DNA of 19,536 bases from Bacillota bacterium (GTDB taxonomy: Bacteria; Bacillota; Clostridia; Acetivibrionales; DTU013), in contig JAEZLF010000241.1 in assembly GCA_023435925.1 (NCBI GenBank), forward strand, positions 1 to 19,536. The letters run 5' to 3'. The first letter of the stretch is position 1; each line of letters starts with the position of its first letter. The notes beneath the pieces were generated by a model. That model worked only from the letters and a program-made list of their open reading frames with translations, searched no databases and was not told the origin of the DNA. The position numbers and the translations under genes were made by a program. Below are positions 1 to 6,054 of this stretch, piece after piece.

Positions 1-1404
1 GGCGGCAGGCAAATGGGGCCTTGGTTATCTGCATTTGCCTATGGAACAACCTATTTTTCCGCGGTTATTTTTATCGGATATGCCGGCAAAATCGGGTGGG
101 GCTTTGGAATTTCCTCCACATTTATAGGAATTGGTAATGCGATAGTCGGCAGTCTTCTTGCATGGCTGGTTCTGGCCAGAAAGACCAGAAAAATGAACCA
201 TGATCTGAATGTATATACAATGCCTGAGTTTTTTGAGAAAAGATACGATAGCAAAGCTATGAAAATCGTCACAGCGCTGATCATATTTATTTTCCTTGTA
301 CCTTATTCGGCATCTGTTTACCAGGGGCTTGGATATCTTTTCGAAAGAACCTTCGGAGTTCCATTTATATATTGTATGGCAGCAATGGCATTTCTGACGG
401 CGATTTATCTTATGCTGGGCGGTTATGTTGCAACAGCTCTCAACGATTTTGTTCAGGGAATTGTCATGCTGATCGGTGTTGGGTTCATGATTTATTTTAT
501 CCTCTCTAATCCAGCTGTAGGCGGCCTTTCAAATGGAATCAAAAAACTGTCTGAAATACCTGAAGCAGGACCGGGACTGGTCAGCTTATTCAGTGCCAAT
601 CCGCTGAATCTATTGGGATTGATTATTCTTACTAGTCTTGGAAGCTGGGGGCTTCCTCAGATGGTCCATAAGTTCTATGCTATTAAAAGTGATGATGCAG
701 TGAAAAAAGGAACGATCATATCCACCGTTTTTGCATTATTCATTGCCGGCGGTGCTTATTTTGTTGGCGGCTTTGGCAGGCTGTTTCTGGATAATACAAT
801 GCCCCTTGGAGCAAATGGAAAACCCAATGCAGATATGGTAATGCCGATGGTGCTGGAAAAGGCACTCCCGGAAGCTCTGATCGGCATCATCATCATTCTG
901 GTGCTTTCCGCTTCCATGTCTACACTATCTTCATTGGTGCTTGTATCCAGCTCCGCCATTTCAATGGACTTGGTAAAGGGTGCACTTTTCCCGAATATGA
1001 AGAAAGAATCTGAAATGCTGCTTATGAGAATTCTGTGTGCAGTATTCGTTTTACTTTCGTTTATGGTAGCAGTCACACCTAATTCAATACTAAGCCTCAT
1101 GTCCTTCTCCTGGGGAACCGTTGCAGGTGCATTTCTTGCACCCTTCCTATATGGGCTGTACTGGAAGGGAACGACAAAAGCCGGTGCCTGGGCTGGTTTT
1201 ATCACCGGTTTTTCTGTAGCGATAGTAGGAGCTATTATCTATAAAATGGATGCTGGTAAGGCACCTAACATAGGTGCAATAGCTATGCTGTTGTCTTTGG
1301 TGGCAGTACCGGCAGTGAGTCTGATCTCCGCTAAGTTTCCAAAAAAGCATGTGGAGAATATCTTTCATGAAGACTCCGGCGTCAAGGTCGAGGCGGAAGC
1401 ATAA
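1..1404 (+). CDS. Sodium:solute symporter (SSS family), 5' end cut by the window
   Basis: An integral membrane transporter of the sodium:solute symporter family, expected to couple Na+ entry to uptake of a small organic solute. The reading frame is open from base 1. The residues before the first ATG at 13 (Gly-Gly-Arg-Gln) continue into a GPWLSAFAYGTTYFSA stretch, which is the SSS signature around the first transmembrane helices. That ATG is therefore internal and the true start lies upstream of the window. The visible part has about 467 codons and about a dozen hydrophobic segments; the C-terminus is charged (Lys/Glu/His). The substrate cannot be read from sequence. The iorAB-paaK-ACT genes follow on the same strand after 118 nt, so an aryl acid or 2-oxoacid is a reasonable inference but is not shown. 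Family call is confident; substrate is unknown. Confidence 0.9.
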   Translation, partial: GGRQMGPWLSAFAYGTTYFSAVIFIGYAGKIGWGFGISSTFIGIGNAIVGSLLAWLVLARKTRKMNHDLNVYTMPEFFEKRYDSKAMKIVTALIIFIFLVPYSASVYQGLGYLFERTFGVPFIYCMAAMAFLTAIYLMLGGYVATALNDFVQGIVMLIGVGFMIYFILSNPAVGGLSNGIKKLSEIPEAGPGLVSLFSANPLNLLGLIILTSLGSWGLPQMVHKFYAIKSDDAVKKGTIISTVFALFIAGGAYFVGGFGRLFLDNTMPLGANGKPNADMVMPMVLEKALPEALIGIIIILVLSASMSTLSSLVLVSSSAISMDLVKGALFPNMKKESEMLLMRILCAVFVLLSFMVAVTPNSILSLMSFSWGTVAGAFLAPFLYGLYWKGTTKAGAWAGFITGFSVAIVGAIIYKMDAGKAPNIGAIAMLLSLVAVPAVSLISAKFPKKHVENIFHEDSGVKVEAEA

Positions 1405-1459
1405 GTATTTAATTTACAAAATGAGAATTAGAGTTTAAAATAGAATAAATTGATTGTAA

Positions 1460-1487
1460 CCCGGTAAGTCTGAAAGGATTTACCGGG
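1460..1487 (+). promoter_or_regulatory. Stable hairpin with GAAA tetraloop in the iorA leader
   Basis: CCCGGTAAGTCT pairs with GGATTTACCGGG as a 12-bp stem (two G-U pairs) closed by a GAAA tetraloop. It sits 24 nt upstream of the iorA ribosome binding site (GAGGAG, 1511-1516). No run of T follows; the next bases are AT-mixed and include TATAAT at 1492-1497. A standard intrinsic terminator is therefore unlikely. It could be an mRNA processing or stability element or a cis-regulatory hairpin. The structure is seen; the function is inferred. Confidence 0.55.
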
Positions 1488-1522
1488 ATACTATAATATT
1501 ATATAGATCTGAGGAGAAATAT

Positions 1523-3265
1523 ATGAAGAAACTAATGCTTGGCAATGAGGCTGTAGCCAGAGGTGCATATGAAGCAGGGGTTCGTGTTGCTTCTGCGTAT
1601 CCTGGAACGCCCAGCACTGAAATCACAGAAAATATTGCAAAATTTGATGAAATATATAGCGAATGGTCACCCAATGAGAAGGTTGCAATGGAAGTTGCAA
1701 TCGGTGCTTCCATTGCAGGAGCCAGATCCATATGTGCAATGAAGCATGTTGGATTAAATGTTGCTGCGGATCCTCTATTTACCGTTTCCTATACAGGAGT
1801 GAACGGAGGGCTTGTCATAATGGTGGCTGATGACCCCGGTATGCACAGCTCACAGAATGAACAGGACTCCAGGTACTATGCACGTTCCTCCAAGGTACCG
1901 ATGCTGGAGCCGTCCAATAGCCAGGAATGCAAGGAATTTGTCAAAGAAGCCTTTGATATCAGTGAAAAATATGATTGTCCTGTCATCGTCAGACTCACTA
2001 CACGTGTAGCACATTCTCAAAGTATTGTAGAGATTGTGGATCGGGCAGAAACAGAACTCAGACCTTATACGAAGAATCCGGGGAAATATGTGATGATGCC
2101 TGCGATGGCAAAAATGCGGCATATTGAGGTGGAGAAACGGATGTCCGGGTTAAAGGCTCTGTCTGAGGAAACACCGTTAAATCAAGTCGAGTGGGGAAGC
2201 AGAGATATTGGAATCATCACCTCCGGTATTTCCTACCAGTATGCGAGAGAGGCTTTTGGAGATGTATCTTATCTCAAACTAGGTATGGTATATCCTCTTC
2301 CGGATCAGTTAATAAAAGATTTTGCACAACAGGTTGGTAAACTGTATATTATAGAAGAACTGGAACCTTTTTTTGAAGAACATGTGAAGGCACTCGGAGT
2401 TACAGCAACCGGAAAGGAACTCTTACCTGTTATTGGTGAGTATTCGGCAACTCTGCTAAAGGAAAGAATTTTTGGCATAGCTCCTGGGAAGACACATGAA
2501 ATAGATAATCTGTCACCGGCAAGACCTCCGGTCATGTGTCCCGGCTGTCCCCATAGAGGCATGTTCCATGTGCTGAAGAAACTGAAGCTGACTGTCAGCG
2601 GAGATATTGGCTGTTATACACTGGGAGCACTTTCACCGACAGAAACCATGGATACATGTGTTTGTATGGGCGCCAGCATTGGTGTATCCCACGGTATGGA
2701 AAAGGCAAGAGGCATTGAATTCGGTAAAAAAACAGTTGCGATACTCGGCGATTCAACATTTATTCACTCAGGTATTACCGGATTGATTGACATTGTTTAT
2801 AATAAAGGATGCTCTACCGTCATCATCCTCGATAATTCAATCACAGGAATGACGGGTCACCAGCATAATCCAACTACCGGCTATACTATTAAAGGGGAGC
2901 CCACACGCCAAGTGAATCTGGAACTGCTTGCAAAAGCTGTTGGAATTGACAGGGTCAGAGTGGCTGATCCCTTTGACATTAAAGAATTTGAGAGAATTGT
3001 TGCAGAAGAGACACAGGTAGAAGAGCCCTCCGTTATTATCTCACAAAGGCCCTGTGCACTTTTGAAGAGTATCCGATATGAAGGCCCGCAAAAGATTACC
3101 GATAAATGCAAAAAGTGCAGAATGTGTCTGAAAATCGGTTGCCCGGCCATCGTTGATAAGGGTGACCGGATTGAGATCAACGGAGCACTCTGCGTAGGCT
3201 GCAGGCTTTGCACCAAGGTATGTAATTTTAATGCCATTGAAAAGGCTGGTGAAAATAATGGATAG
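1523..3265 (+). CDS. iorA: Indolepyruvate:ferredoxin oxidoreductase, alpha subunit
   Basis: The thiamine-diphosphate subunit of the enzyme that oxidatively decarboxylates aryl pyruvates (indolepyruvate, phenylpyruvate and similar) with CoA, passing electrons to ferredoxin. The reaction is reversible. The protein has 580 aa, close to the usual IorA length. The N-terminal 2-oxoacid oxidoreductase domain carries the SAYPGTPSTEI motif. CPGCPHRG is at residues 339-346, followed by GDIGCYTLG. The TPP/Mg motif starts at GDSTF (409-413) and runs to the LDNSITGMTGHQ region. Two C-terminal [4Fe-4S] ferredoxin motifs begin at Cys529 (Cys529, 532, 535, 540) and Cys557 (557, 560, 563, 567). The start has GAGGAG six bases upstream. 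It overlaps iorB by 8 nt, which suggests translational coupling. Soluble cytoplasmic enzyme; all key motifs are intact. Confidence 0.97.
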   Translation: MKKLMLGNEAVARGAYEAGVRVASAYPGTPSTEITENIAKFDEIYSEWSPNEKVAMEVAIGASIAGARSICAMKHVGLNVAADPLFTVSYTGVNGGLVIMVADDPGMHSSQNEQDSRYYARSSKVPMLEPSNSQECKEFVKEAFDISEKYDCPVIVRLTTRVAHSQSIVEIVDRAETELRPYTKNPGKYVMMPAMAKMRHIEVEKRMSGLKALSEETPLNQVEWGSRDIGIITSGISYQYAREAFGDVSYLKLGMVYPLPDQLIKDFAQQVGKLYIIEELEPFFEEHVKALGVTATGKELLPVIGEYSATLLKERIFGIAPGKTHEIDNLSPARPPVMCPGCPHRGMFHVLKKLKLTVSGDIGCYTLGALSPTETMDTCVCMGASIGVSHGMEKARGIEFGKKTVAILGDSTFIHSGITGLIDIVYNKGCSTVIILDNSITGMTGHQHNPTTGYTIKGEPTRQVNLELLAKAVGIDRVRVADPFDIKEFERIVAEETQVEEPSVIISQRPCALLKSIRYEGPQKITDKCKKCRMCLKIGCPAIVDKGDRIEINGALCVGCRLCTKVCNFNAIEKAGENNG

Positions 3266-3833
3266 TTTGAATATAATGATTGTAGGTGTAGGTGGTCAAG
3301 GTACATTGCTGGCCAGCCGAGTGCTTGGAAATGTAGCAATGCGCAACGGGTATGATGTAAAAGTATCCGAGGTCCATGGTATGGCCCAAAGAGGCGGCAG
3401 TGTTGTCACCTATGTGAAGATGGGGGATAAAGTCTATTCTCCTCTGGTTGAAAAGGGTGAAGCCGATATCATTCTTGCTTTTGAAAAGCTTGAGGCCTTC
3501 CGATGGATTGATTATCTGAAAAAAGGCGGAACTTTGGTTGTCAATGATCAGGAAATCAACCCTATGCCAGTTATTACCGGAAAGGCAAAATATCCTGAAG
3601 ATATACTGGCAAAATTGAGAGAGGGCGGTATTAAGGTACAGTCTATTGATGCACTGCAAATCGCGAAACAATGCGGAAATATCAAAGCCGTAAATATAGT
3701 ACTGATTGGCCTGATGGCCATGTCTACGAGAATTGATAAAGAAGTCTGGCTCAAGGCGCTGGAGGAAGTTATACCGCCTAAGCTGCTGGAGGTTAATATG
3801 AAAGCATTTCATGCCGGATATAGCGAGGCGTAA
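3258..3833 (+). CDS. iorB: Indolepyruvate:ferredoxin oxidoreductase, beta subunit
   Basis: The gamma-type (2-oxoacid oxidoreductase catalytic-domain) partner of IorA, needed to form the active complex. The start chosen is the ATG at 3258, giving 191 aa that begin MDSLNIMIVGVGGQGT. This places the conserved GVGGQG at residues 10-15, as in the family. The in-frame ATG at 3231 would add nine residues wholly inside iorA without a better ribosome binding site. The conserved SEVHGMAQRGGSV segment is at residues 37-49. The gene begins inside the last codons of iorA, so the two are almost certainly translated from one mRNA. A 233-nt gap follows before paaK. Confidence 0.95.
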   Translation: MDSLNIMIVGVGGQGTLLASRVLGNVAMRNGYDVKVSEVHGMAQRGGSVVTYVKMGDKVYSPLVEKGEADIILAFEKLEAFRWIDYLKKGGTLVVNDQEINPMPVITGKAKYPEDILAKLREGGIKVQSIDALQIAKQCGNIKAVNIVLIGLMAMSTRIDKEVWLKALEEVIPPKLLEVNMKAFHAGYSEA

Positions 3834-4066
3834 GCTTTACTTGCGACCAGCATCGTTGAAACGCAGCTATAGCACAAAATTACTTAAATACCTTTGGTAA
3901 TTTGTGTTTTGGTAAGAGAGCGCACGAAATTTCGAGTATCATGATATGTTGTTTGATTTTTGGCCTGTTTGCTTTTGCGTGGGGCGGGATAGTGCCCGCA
4001 ATCCCTGAAAGCTATTCTCGCGGGAGGATAGATAGGCTTATTATAAAGTCAAGGGAGGAGTTATAA
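3834..4066. other. Structured 233-nt gap between iorB and the CoA ligase gene
   Basis: No gene is visible here. The gap holds a bulged AT-rich hairpin (3873-3883 with 3897-3906, followed by four T), two adjacent perfect 10-bp palindromes (CGAAATTTCG at 3925-3934, TATCATGATA at 3937-3946), and two further hairpins near the paaK start. The 15-nt stretch 3850-3864 recurs inverted at 6021-6035 with one mismatch. I did not find a convincing sigma-A promoter. The first hairpin could weakly terminate iorAB transcripts, but its stem is AT-rich and its T-run short. Confidence 0.5.
3984..4031 (+). promoter_or_regulatory. Tandem hairpins in the paaK leader
   Basis: GCGGG (3984-3988) pairs with CCCGC (3995-3999) around a 6-nt loop. 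A second hairpin pairs CTATTCTC (4012-4019) with GAGGATAG (4024-4031) around a GCGG tetraloop: 8 bp with one G-U pair. CCCGC could instead pair with GCGGG at 4020-4024, which would open both hairpins, so two exclusive folds are possible. The second hairpin ends 19 nt before the paaK Shine-Dalgarno (4051-4060). No U-run follows, so control at the level of translation or RNA stability fits better than termination. Function is inferred only. Confidence 0.4.
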
Positions 4067-5371
4067 ATGAATTACTGGAACCAATCACGCGAATGTATGC
4101 CAAGGGAGGACATGTACAGGCTGCAGAGTGAGCGTCTAGTAAAAACTGTAAAGAGAGTCTATTATAACGTTCCTTTTTACAGAGAAAAAATGCAGAAGAA
4201 GGGTTTGGAGCCGGGTGATATTCAAACACTGGAGGATTTAAACAAGCTTCCGTTCACGTACAAGCAGGACCTGAGGGACACCTATCCTTTCGGCCTGTTT
4301 GCTGTTCCCACCAGTGAAATCATCAGAATCCATGCATCCTCAGGCACTACAGGAAGGCAGACTGTTGTCGGCTATACCAGAAAAGATATTGATATCTGGG
4401 CTGAGGTTATGGCAAGGACACTGGCCGGTGCAGGTGCTGACAGAGATTCTATTATTCAGATCGCATATGGTTACGGTTTGTTTACCGGCGGGCTTGGCGC
4501 ACATTATGGTGCAGAGCGTATCGGTGCTTCCGTTGTACCGGCTTCAAGTGGAAATACCAAAAGACAACTGCAGATCATGAAAGATTTCGGGACGACCTTG
4601 TTAGCCTGTACTCCGTCCTATGCCCTTTTTATGGCGGAGGAACTGGAAGAGGCAGGAATCAAAAAGAGCGATCTAAAGCTGAAATCGGGTGTTTTCGGAG
4701 CTGAGCCCTGGTCCGCCGCAATGCGCAATGAGATCGAGGAACGGCTGGGGATACTGGCCATTGATATTTATGGTCTCAGTGAAGTCATGGGTCCCGGTGT
4801 TGCTACAGAATGTCCCTGCAAATCCGGTCTCCATATACAGGAGGATCATTTCGTTCCGGAAATTATCGATCCGGAAACAGAAGAAGTTCTGCCGCCGGGT
4901 TCAAAGGGAGAGCTGGTATTCACTACTATTACAAAAGAAGGACTCCCGTTGTTGCGTTACAGAACTCGTGACATCTCCTCGTTGGATTATGAAAAATGTG
5001 ATTGTGGAAGAACTCTTGTCAGAATGAGTAAGGTGACAGGACGTACTGACGATATGTTGATCATACGTGGTGTCAATGTTTTCCCATCTCAGATCGAAAG
5101 CGTATTGCTGGAATTAGGTGAAACGGCTCCGCACTATATGCTGATTGTTGACAGAGTCAATAATCTGGATGTGATGGAAATATGGGTTGAGATGACCCAG
5201 CAAATGTTCTCTGATGAAGTAAAACGCATTGAAGATATTGAGAAAACGATCCGTAAAGAGGTTGAAAACACTCTTGGCCTGAGTGCAAAGGTAAAGCTGG
5301 TTGAACCAAAAACCATTGAAAGAAGCGAAGGAAAGGCGAAGAGAGTTATTGACAAACGTAAACTCATTTAG
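4067..5371 (+). CDS. paaK: Phenylacetate-CoA ligase (AMP-forming aryl-CoA ligase)
   Basis: Activates an aryl acid, most likely phenylacetate or indoleacetate, with ATP and CoA to the aryl-acyl-CoA, releasing AMP and PPi. The 434 aa match the usual PaaK length. The N-terminal region has the family pattern YNVPFYREKM and the ATP-binding loop SSGTTG at residues 91-96. YGLSEVMG is at 235-242. The adenylate-forming segment GELVFTTITKEGLPLLRYRTRD follows as in PaaK. The C-terminal subdomain starts at GRTDDMLIIRGVNVFPSQ (Arg326 onward). A CDCG pair lies just before it. The start has AAGGGAGGAG six bases upstream. Its place next to iorAB and an ACT protein points to arylacetyl-CoA as the shared intermediate. 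Substrate specificity within aryl acids is inferred. Confidence 0.94.
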   Translation: MNYWNQSRECMPREDMYRLQSERLVKTVKRVYYNVPFYREKMQKKGLEPGDIQTLEDLNKLPFTYKQDLRDTYPFGLFAVPTSEIIRIHASSGTTGRQTVVGYTRKDIDIWAEVMARTLAGAGADRDSIIQIAYGYGLFTGGLGAHYGAERIGASVVPASSGNTKRQLQIMKDFGTTLLACTPSYALFMAEELEEAGIKKSDLKLKSGVFGAEPWSAAMRNEIEERLGILAIDIYGLSEVMGPGVATECPCKSGLHIQEDHFVPEIIDPETEEVLPPGSKGELVFTTITKEGLPLLRYRTRDISSLDYEKCDCGRTLVRMSKVTGRTDDMLIIRGVNVFPSQIESVLLELGETAPHYMLIVDRVNNLDVMEIWVEMTQQMFSDEVKRIEDIEKTIRKEVENTLGLSAKVKLVEPKTIERSEGKAKRVIDKRKLI

Positions 5372-5421
5372 AATATAGAAAATACAGAGAGGAATATATT
5401 CATATCGAGGAGGTAAGTATC

Positions 5422-5853
5422 ATGTTTGTGAAACAGATATCCGTTTTCCTTGAAAACAAATCGGGAAGGCTCGCAGATGTGACAAGGACACTTGGCGAAA
5501 ATGACATAGACATCAGCGCACTATCCATTGCAGATACTACGGATTTTGGAATCCTTCGTTTAATTGTCAATAAACCTGAAAGAGCAGAGGAAATCTTAAA
5601 AGAACACGGCTTTACAGTCAGCGGAACAAGTGTGATCGCAATCGGTGTACAGGATAAGCCGGGAGGTTTGGCTGTTGCACTGAAGGTACTGGATGAAGAG
5701 AAAATCGGCATTGAATACATGTACGCTTTTGTCAGCAAGACTGCAGATGAAGCATTGGTCATACTGAGACTTGATGATCCTGAAAAGGCGACAGCCGTAC
5801 TGAAGGAGAAAGGTATCAGTGTTCTTTCTGCATCCCAGGTATACAAGCTGTAG
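5422..5853 (+). CDS. Tandem ACT-domain protein (amino-acid-sensing type)
   Basis: A small cytoplasmic protein (143 aa) made only of two ACT domains, roughly residues 3-66 and 71-140. Each has the beta-alpha-beta turn typical of amino-acid binding (NKSGRL at residues 12-17; a matching DKPGGL in the second). No catalytic domain is attached. ACT domains bind small ligands, usually amino acids, at dimer interfaces. Stand-alone tandem ACT proteins next to iorAB-paaK could sense an aromatic amino acid, but the ligand and target are unknown. A good ribosome binding site (GAGGAGG, 5408-5414) precedes the ATG. The gap from paaK is 50 nt, so it is probably in the same operon. It is the last + strand gene before the convergent operon. 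Confidence 0.9.
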   Translation: MFVKQISVFLENKSGRLADVTRTLGENDIDISALSIADTTDFGILRLIVNKPERAEEILKEHGFTVSGTSVIAIGVQDKPGGLAVALKVLDEEKIGIEYMYAFVSKTADEALVILRLDDPEKATAVLKEKGISVLSASQVYKL

Positions 5854-5933
5854 AGAGAGGTCAGTGTCTTCTGAAGAAGTAAATAAATCACACAGAGTAT
5901 TCGGAAAGCTGTATGTGTAATGCACACGTTATG

Positions 5934-6024
5934 ACGCCGCTGTTCAGAACGAAATTTTTCGTTTAGGCGATAATTTGCTTCGCAGATTACGCTTAGCAGA
6001 AAAATTTCGTTTCCTCAGCGGCGT
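5934..6024. repeat. Long interrupted palindrome between convergent genes
   Basis: A 91-nt sequence folds as one long hairpin of about 36 base pairs. The outer stem is ACGCCGCTG (5934-5942) with CAGCGGCGT (6016-6024). The middle stem is AACGAAATTTTTC (5948-5960) with its exact complement (5999-6011). The inner stem is 5964-5978 with 5982-5995, 14 pairs with one bulged A and two G-U pairs, closed by a TTC loop. Short internal loops separate the three stems. No T-run follows on either strand, so it is not a textbook terminator, although it could help end transcripts from both sides. It resembles an extragenic palindromic repeat; copy number cannot be judged here. Confidence 0.7.
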
Positions 6025-6054
6025 TTCAACGAGGCAGTAGATGTGGGGGACTCG

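Noticed and set aside
13..15. ATG as the start of the symporter gene
   Set aside because: The frame is open to base 1 and the upstream residues Gly-Gly-Arg continue the family signature, so this is an internal methionine.
1492..1497. TATAAT as a promoter -10 for iorA
   Set aside because: No acceptable -35 element lies 16-18 nt upstream; that region is inside the hairpin. AT-rich leaders give such matches by chance.
3228..3812. 194-codon open frame on the minus strand opposite iorB
   Set aside because: It mirrors a gene with all family motifs on the plus strand, has no recognisable domain and is a shadow frame.
3873..3910. Intrinsic terminator after iorB
   Set aside because: The stem is AT-rich with a bulge and a 13-nt loop, and only four T follow; too weak to call.
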